Source of the DNA: Verrucomicrobiota bacterium
GTDB taxonomy: Bacteria; Verrucomicrobiota; Verrucomicrobiia; Opitutales; Opitutaceae
Assembly (NCBI GenBank): GCA_030832235.1
Contig: JAURJO010000465.1
Coordinates: forward strand, 1-17,332
Direction: 5' to 3'
Length of the DNA stretch: 17,332 nt
Under the pieces are notes generated by a model. The model searched no databases, was not told the origin of the DNA, and worked only from the letters and a program-made list of their open reading frames with translations. The position numbers and the translations under genes are program-made. Position 1 is the first letter of the stretch. Each line of letters starts with the position of its first letter. Below, in pieces: positions 7,188 to 15,136 of this stretch.

Positions 7188-8144
7188 ATGAAACCCGTCC
7201 TCGCCCTATCCTCCTGCTGGCTTTCGCACCGGCATCAGGACGGTTTCGCGATGGCAAAGGAGATCGCCGCGCTGGGATTCGAGTACGCGGAACTGAGCCA
7301 CGGCGTTCGCATCACCCTGGTCCCGGGCATCCTGCGGGCCGTCGAGGAGGGAGTGATCAAGATCACGTCCACGCATAATTTCTGCCCGCTGCCAGCCGGA
7401 GTCTCGCGCGCCGCACCCAATCTTTTCCAACCCTCCGCCCTCGACCACAGGGAGCACGACCAGTGGCTGCGGCACACCAAGCGCAGCATCGACTTCGCCG
7501 CGCAGGTGAAGGCGCGCGTGATCGTCTGCCACTTGGGAAGCGTGTCCTTTTTCTGGTTCAACCCCTCCCGGAATCTCGACCACTACCTCGACACCCATCC
7601 CGGTGCCGGACGGTCCGGCGAGGATCCGAAGTACACCGCACTCCTGCAGAAGAGCCTCGCCAAGATCCGCAAGCGGCTTCCGCGTTACTTCGATCAGGTG
7701 AAAGCCAGCATCCGCGAGGTGCTGGACCACGCGCGGCAGAAGGGCGTCACGCTTGGTTTCGAGAACCGGGAACGCTTCGACGAACTTCCGCTGGACGATG
7801 CCTTCGAGGACCTTTTCTCGAGCCTACCCGCTGACGCTCCCGTGGGCTACTGGCACGACACCGGCCACGCCGACATCAAGGAGAGCATGGGCCTGCTGCG
7901 GCACCGTGCGCACCTCGAGCGTCTGGCGCCCCGCCTGCTCGGCTGGCACCTGCATGACGTGAACGCCGAGGGCGACGACCATCAGGCCGTCGGCGACGGG
8001 AAGATCGACTTCAAGATGGTGAGCGAATTCTGGCGGCCCGAACATCTGTTGACCTTGGAACTCAGCCCGCGGTTGAAGCCGGAACAAGTCGCGTCCGCCA
8101 AAACGCGGATCGAGGAACTGCGGCGTCAGCGTTTCGGCGCCTGA
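7188..8144 (+). CDS. Sugar phosphate isomerase/epimerase-like TIM-barrel protein
   Basis: A 318-residue protein of the AP-endonuclease-2/xylose-isomerase-like TIM-barrel superfamily. The barrel metal-site residues appear in order: GFENRERFDE (E192), YWHDTGHADI (D224, H227), WHLHDVN (H254, H256, D257), DDHQAVGDGKIDF (H265) and LELSPR (E291). The G-x-G-x-I-D-F segment close to the C-terminus is typical of isomerases and epimerases in this group. The substrate cannot be assigned; sugar, sugar phosphate or inosose conversion are family possibilities, and endonuclease activity is less likely. The ATG at 7188 is the first that gives a family-like N-terminus; the longer frame runs through rpsU and the terminator. 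The 3' end overlaps the mutY 3' end on the other strand by 19 bp. It probably has its own promoter because it lies beyond the rpsU terminator. Confidence 0.85.
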   Translation: MKPVLALSSCWLSHRHQDGFAMAKEIAALGFEYAELSHGVRITLVPGILRAVEEGVIKITSTHNFCPLPAGVSRAAPNLFQPSALDHREHDQWLRHTKRSIDFAAQVKARVIVCHLGSVSFFWFNPSRNLDHYLDTHPGAGRSGEDPKYTALLQKSLAKIRKRLPRYFDQVKASIREVLDHARQKGVTLGFENRERFDELPLDDAFEDLFSSLPADAPVGYWHDTGHADIKESMGLLRHRAHLERLAPRLLGWHLHDVNAEGDDHQAVGDGKIDFKMVSEFWRPEHLLTLELSPRLKPEQVASAKTRIEELRRQRFGA

Positions 8145-9238
8145 TCCCGCTCCGGGTCGCGCGCCAGAATCTCATTGATCCAGCGCCGGTGCGGACCGGA
8201 AAGCACCACGCTGCCGAGCTCCTTGGCCGGAACCCAAACCAGTTCCTCGCTTGCCTTGATGCGCAGGGCCCCCGGCGGAGCCACGATCGTTTCGGTAATG
8301 ACGAAGCGCGTGATACCCCGGCGGCGCCGCGCCAATTCTGTCCCTCCGGCGAGCGCGGCTCCGTCGAGCCCGGCTTGTTCCGACGTCGGCAGCTCGTGCA
8401 TTCCTGACAACCTTCGGGCTCCGGCGGCGGCGCGGTGCAACAGCAGCGCGTCTCCCCGCCGGCACCAAACCCGCGTGACCTCCCTCCGCTCCAAAGTGCG
8501 CGCCGCCAACCGAGGAAACCGCGCAGGGTCTCCCGTTTGCGCTCCCGCACAGAATTCCCGGACTGGACAGATGACGCAGGCGGGGGACTGCCGCGAACAG
8601 AGCGTCGCCCCGAGCTCCATCATGGCCTGGTTGTGATCCCCCGGCCGTTCAGGATCAAGCAAGCCATCCGCCAAAGGCGTGAACACCTTCGCGGCCGAGC
8701 CGGAGTCGCGCCGCTCGGCGCCGTCGGCCGTGAGCCGCGCGAGGATCCGCACCACGTTGCCATCGACACAGGCCGCATGCGCACCCAACGCGATGCTCGT
8801 GATGGCCGCCGCGGTATAAGGGCCAACCCCGGGAAGTTCCCTCCACTCCTCCACCGTCGCGGGTGGTACGCCGCACGCCACGACGTTTTGCGCGAGCCGG
8901 TGGAGATTACGCGCCCGCGAGTAGTAACCGAGCCCCTCCCAAAGCCCCAGCACCCGCGCCTCAGGCGCAGCGGCCAACTCGGAAAAACCAGGTAGCTCCC
9001 GCATCCATCGCTCGAAGTAAGGCAGCACCGTCTTCACCTGCGTCTGCTGCAGCATGAACTCGCTCACCACAGTGCCGTAGAGGGACGGCCGCTCGCGCCA
9101 CGGGAGACGCCGCGCATTCGCGTCGTACCAGGCGAGCAAGGCGCACCGAAAGGCGGTCGCGCGGTCAAGCAAACCCGCAGCCTCTTTTCCCATGCTTTCG
9201 GACGTTCCTGCAGCCGGGTTTCCGCGCGAGCGTTTCAT
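8126..9238 (-). CDS. mutY: A/G-specific adenine glycosylase MutY
   Basis: A 370-residue MutY that removes adenine mispaired with 8-oxoguanine. Visible features are the catalytic-glutamate motif SEFMLQQTQV (E60), YYSRARNLH, a helix-hairpin-helix ELPGVGPYTAAAI (134-146), the catalytic aspartate in VDGNVVRIL (D159), and an iron-sulfur loop with C214, C221, C224 and C230 in the exact C-x6-C-x2-C-x5-C spacing of the family. The C-terminal third, with HELPTSEQ and VWVPAKELGSVVLSGPHRRW, is the NUDIX-like domain that recognises 8-oxoG. ATGs at 9238 and 9193 are both possible starts; conservation begins after the second. The gene diverges from rnhC with an 86-bp gap. All essential residues are present. 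Confidence 0.95.
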   Translation of the reverse strand: MKRSRGNPAAGTSESMGKEAAGLLDRATAFRCALLAWYDANARRLPWRERPSLYGTVVSEFMLQQTQVKTVLPYFERWMRELPGFSELAAAPEARVLGLWEGLGYYSRARNLHRLAQNVVACGVPPATVEEWRELPGVGPYTAAAITSIALGAHAACVDGNVVRILARLTADGAERRDSGSAAKVFTPLADGLLDPERPGDHNQAMMELGATLCSRQSPACVICPVREFCAGAQTGDPARFPRLAARTLERREVTRVWCRRGDALLLHRAAAGARRLSGMHELPTSEQAGLDGAALAGGTELARRRRGITRFVITETIVAPPGALRIKASEELVWVPAKELGSVVLSGPHRRWINEILARDPERDQAPKR

Positions 9239-9324
9239 CTGCGACCAACCAACGCCGCGGCGACGCGACGGCTCCAGCAGAATCTTTTTGTGCACCGCGC
9301 GCGTTTCGTGGCGTACTTCGAGTA
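9239..9324. promoter_or_regulatory. Divergent gap between mutY and rnhC
   Basis: This 86-bp spacer must carry the start signals for mutY (minus) and rnhC (plus). No convincing promoter hexamers or Shine-Dalgarno sequences could be identified on either strand. Confidence 0.3.
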
Positions 9325-10332
9325 ATGACCCGCACCCGCAGCGACGATTCCGAGCAGCCAAAGAAACTGGCGACCTACACGCTGAAGCTCGACGACGCGC
9401 AGATGAACAAGCTTCGCGGCATCCTCCAGGAGCGTGGCTGGACGCCGTTCGAGGTGGCCTATTCGCGTTTCGCCTTCCGCGCCGACCACGTGAAGGTGAA
9501 CGTGACCGCCTACACCAGCGGGAAGGTCGTGGTGGCGGGCAAGGGCACGGAGGACTTTGTGCGCGACATCCTCGAGCCGGAAGTCACGGGTGCGCCCAAG
9601 CTTGGCTACGACGAGGTCAACCACCCCGATTGGTTCGAGTCGCACGCGGGTCTGGACGAGAGCGGCAAGGGCGACTTCTTCGGACCCGTCATTGCTGCGA
9701 CCGTGATCGCCGACCGGCCCGCCATCGACGCCTGGATCGCGGCGGGCGTGAAGGACTCCAAGAAGATCGCCGAGCCGCAGATCATGCGTCTCGACGCTCT
9801 CATCCGCGGCACCCGCGGCGCGGTCGTTCGCACCTGTTTCTGCGGCATGACCAAGTACAACGAGCTGATGGGGCGCCCGGGAGCCAACCTGAACCGGCTT
9901 CTCGCCTGGCAACATGCCACCGCGCTCGAGCAAGCACTTGTCCAGAAACGCGTCCCCTGGGGCCTCCTCGACCAATTTTCCGAACAGCCGCTCGTGCAGC
10001 GCGAACTCGCGCGGAAGGGCGTCAAGGACTTCGACCTGCGCATGCGCACCAAGGCGGAGGAAGACCCGGTGGTCGCCGCCGCGTCGGTGGTGGCCCGAGC
10101 CGAGTTTGTCCGCCAGATGCGCGACCTGTCGGAACGCCTCGGCGAACCTTTGCAGAAGGGCGCCGGCTCCGGTGTGAAGGCCCAGGCCACGGCGATCGTG
10201 AACCGGCTCGGCGCCCGCGCGCTTACCGACTTCGCCAAGCTCCACTTTCGCACCGCTTACGAGGTCGTCTCGGCCGCCGGCAAGCTGGGCGAGCTGCCGC
10301 TGCCCGAGCCCAAGGCAAAAATGGACTGGTGA
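9325..10332 (+). CDS. rnhC: Ribonuclease HIII
   Basis: A 335-residue type-2 RNase H of the HIII class, which cleaves the RNA strand of RNA-DNA hybrids. Residues about 15-90 form the TBP-like N-terminal substrate-binding domain that separates HIII from HII (YTLKLDD, then VTAYTSGKVVVAGKGTEDFV). The catalytic domain begins with GLDESGKGDFFGPV (D111, E112), continues with KDSKKI, LLDQF (D216) and KAEEDPVVAAASVVARAEF. E245 or E246 there takes the fourth acidic position of the DEDE site. The start is ATG at 9325. The gene converges on the DNA polymerase gene with 19 bp between the stops, and a small hairpin (10331-10353) spans both stops without a T-run. All catalytic residues are present. Confidence 0.95.
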   Translation: MTRTRSDDSEQPKKLATYTLKLDDAQMNKLRGILQERGWTPFEVAYSRFAFRADHVKVNVTAYTSGKVVVAGKGTEDFVRDILEPEVTGAPKLGYDEVNHPDWFESHAGLDESGKGDFFGPVIAATVIADRPAIDAWIAAGVKDSKKIAEPQIMRLDALIRGTRGAVVRTCFCGMTKYNELMGRPGANLNRLLAWQHATALEQALVQKRVPWGLLDQFSEQPLVQRELARKGVKDFDLRMRTKAEEDPVVAAASVVARAEFVRQMRDLSERLGEPLQKGAGSGVKAQATAIVNRLGARALTDFAKLHFRTAYEVVSAAGKLGELPLPEPKAKMDW

Positions 10333-10351
10333 ACCGGCGCGAGGCCGCCGT

Positions 10352-12535
10352 TCAAAACGCCAGCTCGCCCTGCGCCGCCTCGCCCTTCGGGGCGGAGACC
10401 GGCCCGAGGAACGCGCCGTAACGCTCGAGCCAATCGTCGATTTTCTCGAGGTAATGATCCGGGTCGTAGGGAAACTTCACCGGGTCGTGCAACGCGAGCG
10501 CCCGGGCCCGCTGCCAATCGGCCGTGCGGCCCTTCGCTTTCGCGGTGAGGTAATACCTCACCCGCTCCCCCATGCGCGGACGAACCGGGAGCTGCAGTGC
10601 CGCCTCCAGCGCGGCGCGACGCGGTTTACCGCCCTCGGCCATCAGCCGCTCGTACGACTCCGGCGACTGGCTCAGGCTCTCGCCCTTGGCCAGTTCGGCC
10701 ACCGGAACTTCGCGCCGCGGTAAACGCCGGCGGTAGTCGGCGATGGTATCGAGCGGCGACACCGGTGAGGCGCCGAGCAGGTGCCGAATCAGCTCATCCG
10801 ACAGACGCTTCAGATACGGCTCGATACCCCGCGAACGCAGCGCGCTCCCCCGCAGCGTGATGCGGTCCCCGTCGTACAGCGCGTAGTTCTTCGCCTTGTA
10901 ACAGAACATCGCCTCGTACCGGCCGTCGTACTCCAGCTCGATCCCCTCCGGCAGCACCGGCGCAACCCGGAGCAACAGGACTTCCGGCGCGGCATGGTGC
11001 ACCTCCGAGGAGAGGTAGATTCCGTCGGTGTCGGCCTCCAGCGGCACGCATCCTTCCCGCGTGAACGCGTCGATCAGCGCCTGCAGCAGTTCACGTCCGC
11101 GGCGCGTCACCTCCGCCGCGAGCTCGCCGTCGGCGAAACGGGCGCCGGCAAACCCGAGGTAGCCGTAGAACGAGTTGATCAGGATCTTGAAGCTCGTCTG
11201 CCGCGCCGGCGCCTCGGCGCGCTCCGCGGGGTCCGCCGCCGTGCGCGCGAGCTGCTTGTAGCGCAGCCGATACTCCCGCAATCGCCGCAATAGCGGGATA
11301 AAGACGCCGAGGGTGTCGTTTCTCGGGTTGCGCGCGATGTGCAGCAGCAGGCTCGGATACAGCGACGCCACGTCAAAGTGCAGCACGTGGCGGAACACCC
11401 CTTCGCGAAAGCTCCGCGTGTAGCCACCTTCAAACGGCGCGACCTCGGGCGGCACCGGACACGCCTGCCGCGCGTGGTAATACTCCTCCAGAAACAGCAG
11501 ATCGATCTTCGCCGTCGCCCCGCGCAATGTCGCTTCCTGCAAAAGGGTCGGGAAGGTCCGCGCCTGTTCGAAGTAAGTCGGCAGCAATTGATCCGCCAGA
11601 CCCGCCGTCTCGCGCAGATCGTCCTCCAGGTACGCCCGGAAGCGCGCCGAATCTTCCTGGAAAACCCGCTGGATCTCGTCGCCCGCGATATAAGTCCGCT
11701 CGCTCGCATCGTCCGTGATCCCGAAGTAAATCGCGGCGTCCTTCAGCCCGTAGCCGGTCATCTCCCGCGCCGTGACGTCGTGCATCTGCACCAGGAGATA
11801 GGTGTCCACCACCGCGCGCCCGGGAAGGTCGCACCGCGTGAAGTCCAGCCAGCGCTCCGCGATCTTCAGCCGCGACGGACGAAACACGGCCTTCGCGCCA
11901 TGGCGCCCCCACGCGCAGGGAACTTTGTGACGTCGGCAGCGCTGCCGCAGGTAATCGAGGTCGAACTTGAAGATGTTGTGGCCCTCGATCACGTCAGGAT
12001 CGAGCTGCCGCAGCACTTCGCCGAACTCCAGCAGCAGACGTTTCTCGGCTGCATCATCGGGTGACTGCAGCAGGAGCAGCCGGTTCACCCCGCCCTGCCG
12101 CAGCCCGATTGCCAGCACGCGGTCACCCGCGCGCGTCGCGTCCGGAAACCCGCCTTCGGATGAAGCGACCTCTATGTCCAGCCGGCAGCGCCTCAAGCGC
12201 CCGAAGGGCAAATCCGCGTAAAGCCGCGTCCGCTGCTGCAGCAAATACTGGCTTTCCCAAGGCCGGGGCGCGTCGAGCCCCGTCTCCTCCCTCGTGGCCG
12301 AAGCGAACTCCTCGAAAACCTCCAACGATTCCCCATGCGCCAGAAAGCGGTACGGCCCGTCACCCGCCAATTCCTCGACGACGATGCCGGCCGGCGTCGC
12401 CGCGGGTTTAGCCCGCAGCCAGCCGAACGGGCGCAACGCGGCGATCCTCTCCTCCCGCCCGCCGTCGGCGGTCTCGTGCGTGCAGAGGACGCGACCCGCC
12501 GCGTCGATCCACAGTCCGCACAGCGCGCCGGCCAC
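10352..12535 (-). CDS. Family-B DNA polymerase with 3'-5' exonuclease domain
   Basis: A 727-residue polymerase with a complete motif set. The exonuclease motifs are Exo I LDIEVA (D120, E122), Exo II NIFKFDLDYL (N187, D192) and Exo III YLEDD (Y302, D306). The polymerase motifs are A FDVASLYPSLLL (D388), B KILINSFYGYLG (K450), C ADTDGIYL (D502, D504), and the downstream KxKNY element YKAKNYALY (about 546-554). It should therefore be a proofreading polymerase. At 727 residues it is slightly shorter than E. coli Pol II, whose role in repair and damage tolerance is the nearest guide; the role here is inference. The start is GTG at 12535, 13 bp after the small membrane-protein gene, with no clear Shine-Dalgarno sequence, so cotranscription is likely. 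It is chromosomal-looking, with no phage genes nearby. Confidence 0.94.
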   Translation of the reverse strand: MAGALCGLWIDAAGRVLCTHETADGGREERIAALRPFGWLRAKPAATPAGIVVEELAGDGPYRFLAHGESLEVFEEFASATREETGLDAPRPWESQYLLQQRTRLYADLPFGRLRRCRLDIEVASSEGGFPDATRAGDRVLAIGLRQGGVNRLLLLQSPDDAAEKRLLLEFGEVLRQLDPDVIEGHNIFKFDLDYLRQRCRRHKVPCAWGRHGAKAVFRPSRLKIAERWLDFTRCDLPGRAVVDTYLLVQMHDVTAREMTGYGLKDAAIYFGITDDASERTYIAGDEIQRVFQEDSARFRAYLEDDLRETAGLADQLLPTYFEQARTFPTLLQEATLRGATAKIDLLFLEEYYHARQACPVPPEVAPFEGGYTRSFREGVFRHVLHFDVASLYPSLLLHIARNPRNDTLGVFIPLLRRLREYRLRYKQLARTAADPAERAEAPARQTSFKILINSFYGYLGFAGARFADGELAAEVTRRGRELLQALIDAFTREGCVPLEADTDGIYLSSEVHHAAPEVLLLRVAPVLPEGIELEYDGRYEAMFCYKAKNYALYDGDRITLRGSALRSRGIEPYLKRLSDELIRHLLGASPVSPLDTIADYRRRLPRREVPVAELAKGESLSQSPESYERLMAEGGKPRRAALEAALQLPVRPRMGERVRYYLTAKAKGRTADWQRARALALHDPVKFPYDPDHYLEKIDDWLERYGAFLGPVSAPKGEAAQGELAF

Positions 12536-12548
12536 GTTTGGAGGCGGC

Positions 12549-12887
12549 TCAGAACGGCCGCGTGTAGACCATCAGCACCGCGACAAACGAAAGGATGATC
12601 GCCACCAGCGCGAGCGTGCCCGCCGCGCCACGCTTGCGGTACCCCATGCCGGCCAGCGCCGAGAGGCCGAGCCAGCAAACCAGCTTCACGAACAGCCACC
12701 CCGGCCAGCCCACCGCCAGCTTGGCCTGCAGGCCGAAGCCGCCGATTAGCACCAGCAGGCTGGAGACACCGGTGATGATCATCACCTTTTTCCGCGACTC
12801 CGCCGGCGCGGCGAACGCGTAGAACGTGTAGCCCGTGAGAACGAGCACCGAGACGACGTGAATGACGTGGTAGAACGTGGGAGACAT
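12549..12887 (-). CDS. Small four-helix membrane protein of unknown function
   Basis: A 112-residue hydrophobic protein with four predicted membrane helices (about 4-25, 35-54, 62-81 and 88-107). The loops carry RKK and YRKRG basic patches, which suggest that they face the cytoplasm. A histidine pair at the start of helix 1 (YHVIH, H7 and H10) is reminiscent of small heme- or quinone-associated membrane proteins such as the SirB type, but I cannot confirm a family. The ATG at 12887 is chosen; a TTG nine bases upstream would also keep the frame. It ends 13 bp before the polymerase gene and probably shares its transcript, with no obvious functional link. Confidence 0.7.
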   Translation of the reverse strand: MSPTFYHVIHVVSVLVLTGYTFYAFAAPAESRKKVMIITGVSSLLVLIGGFGLQAKLAVGWPGWLFVKLVCWLGLSALAGMGYRKRGAAGTLALVAIILSFVAVLMVYTRPF

Positions 12888-12958
12888 GCCAGCCAACTGA
12901 ACGACGCTTCAACGCCGCGTCCAACCCATTCGCCCGTTTTCGTCCGCGCCGGCCCGAC

Positions 12959-14476
12959 TCACTCCGGCAATTCGCGATCCTTGGTCTCGGGCGCCCAGAT
13001 CACCAAGAATGCCCCGACGAGATAAATGACCGCGAGCACCGCGCCGGCGCGGGCGAAGCTGCCGTCGAAGGCCTTCATGAGCGTCGCCGTCTGGAGTCCG
13101 CCCACCGCCGCCACGATGCGCCCGAAGTTGAAGGCAAACCCCTGCCCGGTCGCGCGCACCGAGGTGGGGAATAGCTCCGGGAAATACAGGGGGAAGAAAC
13201 CGTAGAAGGCCGCCGTGATCGAGCCCGCGAGGAACGCGGCGAAGAGGAACGAACCGTCGAACGATGAGTGCCCGAGGTAGAAATAAAGCGCCGAGGCGAA
13301 GGAGCCCACGCACAGGGCGACGTAGGTGGGCCGGCGGCCGAAACGGCCCGCCGCAAGCGCGGCGAGGATCGTGCCGACCACGGCGCCGATGGACGTGGCC
13401 ATCTGGGTCTTCTCTTTCGCGAAGTATTTCAGCGTCGCGGTGTCGGGCATCAACTGGCCCGCCCAACGCGGGGCCCATTGGATGGAGCCCCAGGTTCCCA
13501 GCAACGCCACCGCGGCGAGTCCGGCGCCGAGCAGCATGCTCCGCACGACCTTGCCCCGCGCCTCCTCCGCTAGAGCTCCCGCCGCGATCGCGCGCCCGAG
13601 GTATTGCCGCACCGGGTGCAGGTAGCCGAACAGCGCTACGACTAAACCGACGAACGTGATGACCGTGGCCGCCCCGGCGCCCAGCCCGCCCGCCGCCGGC
13701 GACCATGCCCAGATGATGGCGAGCGCCGCGATGCAGCCGACCATCACGCCGAACAGATCCGAATTGCTCCAATGCGAGGTGGCGCCGCGCGCCTTCTCCT
13801 CCTGCCATTTCTCGGATTCCCGCACCGACATGCGGATGAAAAAGATCAGTAGCGCCGGAAACGCCCCGCTGATCATCAGAAAACGCCATGCGGAATTCGC
13901 CAGCAGGCTGGCGGTCGTCGCGTCCGACAGACCGATGCCCTTCAGGAAAACCTCCACGCTCCCGATGAATCCGCTCAAGCCGATGCTCAGCAATGCCACG
14001 AGCAGGTAGCCGACGTTGGCCGCGGCGCCGATCAGGCCGGCGATCAGTGCCCGGGACTTGCCGGGCCAGACTTCATTCACGAGCGCGACACCCAGCGACC
14101 ATTCGCCACCCATGCCGAGCGAGGCGACGAACCGGAGCGCCGCAATGTGCCAGGCTTCGGTCGCAAAACCGCAGAGTCCCGTGAAAACCGCATACGTGAA
14201 GATACTGAGCGACATCGCCCGCACGCGGCCGATCTTGTCACCCAGCCATCCAAAGAGCACGCCACCCGTCGCCGCACCGACCAGAAACACGGCGATGATC
14301 GCTCCGAACCACTTCGCCGTGTCGGCCTCCGGCGCTCCAGCGCCGAGCAGGTCGCGCAGCGCGGGCTGACCGATCAACGGAAAGAGCCCCATCTCGAAGC
14401 CGTCGAACATCCACCCCAGCAGGGCGGCGATCAGGGCGGGATAGACGTTACGGGACGAAGTCGACTTGGCTTCCAT
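12959..14476 (-). CDS. MFS transporter, sugar/organic-acid symporter-like, possibly 14 helices
   Basis: A 505-residue major facilitator superfamily permease. The cytoplasmic loop 2-3 signature is GWLGDKIGR (76-84), its second-half counterpart is AGRFGRRPTY (376-385), and ELFPTSVRATGQG (434-446) is the conserved element before helix 11 in sugar and organic-acid symporters. GMGGEWSLG (121-129) is also typical of the sialate/aromatic-acid symporter groups. Between the two halves two extra hydrophobic stretches (about 242-258 and 267-285) suggest 14 rather than 12 helices, as reported for the sialate symporter NanT. The substrate is unknown. The ATG at 14476 begins the hydrophobic-rich chain; an upstream extension is open but is Arg-rich and lies in the divergent promoter region. 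The gap to the next gene downstream is 71 bp. Confidence 0.88.
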   Translation of the reverse strand: MEAKSTSSRNVYPALIAALLGWMFDGFEMGLFPLIGQPALRDLLGAGAPEADTAKWFGAIIAVFLVGAATGGVLFGWLGDKIGRVRAMSLSIFTYAVFTGLCGFATEAWHIAALRFVASLGMGGEWSLGVALVNEVWPGKSRALIAGLIGAAANVGYLLVALLSIGLSGFIGSVEVFLKGIGLSDATTASLLANSAWRFLMISGAFPALLIFFIRMSVRESEKWQEEKARGATSHWSNSDLFGVMVGCIAALAIIWAWSPAAGGLGAGAATVITFVGLVVALFGYLHPVRQYLGRAIAAGALAEEARGKVVRSMLLGAGLAAVALLGTWGSIQWAPRWAGQLMPDTATLKYFAKEKTQMATSIGAVVGTILAALAAGRFGRRPTYVALCVGSFASALYFYLGHSSFDGSFLFAAFLAGSITAAFYGFFPLYFPELFPTSVRATGQGFAFNFGRIVAAVGGLQTATLMKAFDGSFARAGAVLAVIYLVGAFLVIWAPETKDRELPE

Positions 14477-14654
14477 GGGTCGGGGCGATAGGTGAATACT
14501 CGGTTCCGTGTTCGGACGACGGACGCCGATGCGACGGACGAGCGACCAAGTCAGACGCGTCCGGCGTGTGCAAGCCCGCGCGACGCGCATTGATCCGTAC
14601 TCGCAGCCGCCGGTTTTTTAGCGCAACGGTCTTCCTTTTCCCGCTGCCATCACC
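14477..14654. promoter_or_regulatory. Divergent region between MFS and GreA-like genes
   Basis: This 178-bp gap should hold promoters for both divergent genes. A run of T (near 14615-14620) and a pyrimidine-rich stretch precede the GreA-like GTG start, and no Shine-Dalgarno sequence is seen. I could not find a convincing -35/-10 pair. Confidence 0.3.
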
Positions 14655-15134
14655 GTGAACAAAACCGCCGTCCGCGACGCCATCCTGACGGAACTCCGTG
14701 CCGAACTCGACCGCCAGCGCGCGGCCGCCGAGCTCGCGCGCGACGAGGCCATCAGCGAGGAGAGCCGACCGGAGAACAAATGGGACACCCACAGCCAGGA
14801 GGCGGCTTATCTGGCGGAAGGTCAGGCGCGTCTCACCCGCGAGATCGGTGAAGCCCTCGGCCTGATTTCAACCATGCCGTTGCCGGACCTGCTAAACGGC
14901 GACCGCATCGCGCTCGGTGCGCTGGTGCAGGTCGACACCGGCCGCGGAGTGACCGCCTATTTCCTCGCGCCCCGCGCCGGCGGCGTGGAGGTGACCGTCG
15001 AGGGACGCGCCGTGCTCGTCGTCACCCCGCAATCCCCGCTCGGCCGCCAGCTCATTGGCCGCCGCGCCGGCGAGGAGATAACCCCGCCGGGGGCCGCACG
15101 CTCCAAACCGCAGCGGATCACCGCGGTGGCCTGA
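14655..15134 (+). CDS. GreA/GreB-like transcription elongation factor (small divergent clade)
   Basis: A 159-residue protein with Gre architecture. Residues about 5-75 form a charged, helical hairpin-like region, followed by a beta-rich C-terminal domain ending in TPQSPLGRQLIGRRAGEEI (124-142), which matches the GreA C-terminal signature SPLGxxLxGxxxGDEV. At the hairpin tip it has ESRPENKWDTHSQEAAYLA (36-54) in place of the GreA tip GDLSENAEYH. The acidic D44 may align with the GreA catalytic aspartate, but the second acid is not clearly conserved. GreA stimulates transcript cleavage in backtracked RNA polymerase. Whether this clade cleaves, or only binds the secondary channel, is open. The start codon is GTG at 14655. 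The stop is 2 bp before the next gene, so the two are probably cotranscribed. Confidence 0.75.
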   Translation: MNKTAVRDAILTELRAELDRQRAAAELARDEAISEESRPENKWDTHSQEAAYLAEGQARLTREIGEALGLISTMPLPDLLNGDRIALGALVQVDTGRGVTAYFLAPRAGGVEVTVEGRAVLVVTPQSPLGRQLIGRRAGEEITPPGAARSKPQRITAVA

Positions 15135-15136
15135 CC

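Noticed and set aside
10331..10353. GAAC-GGCG / CGCC-GTTC hairpin over the rnhC and polymerase stops
   Set aside because: The stem is short with a bulge and has no T-run on either strand, so it is not called a terminator.
9192..10421. Plus-strand 409-codon frame covering rnhC
   Set aside because: It is longer than rnhC but is an Arg/Pro/Gly-rich shadow; the RNase HIII frame holds every family motif.
12909..13889. Minus-strand 326-codon frame inside the MFS gene
   Set aside because: It is out of frame with the clear MFS permease, has no hydrophobic periodicity and no motif.
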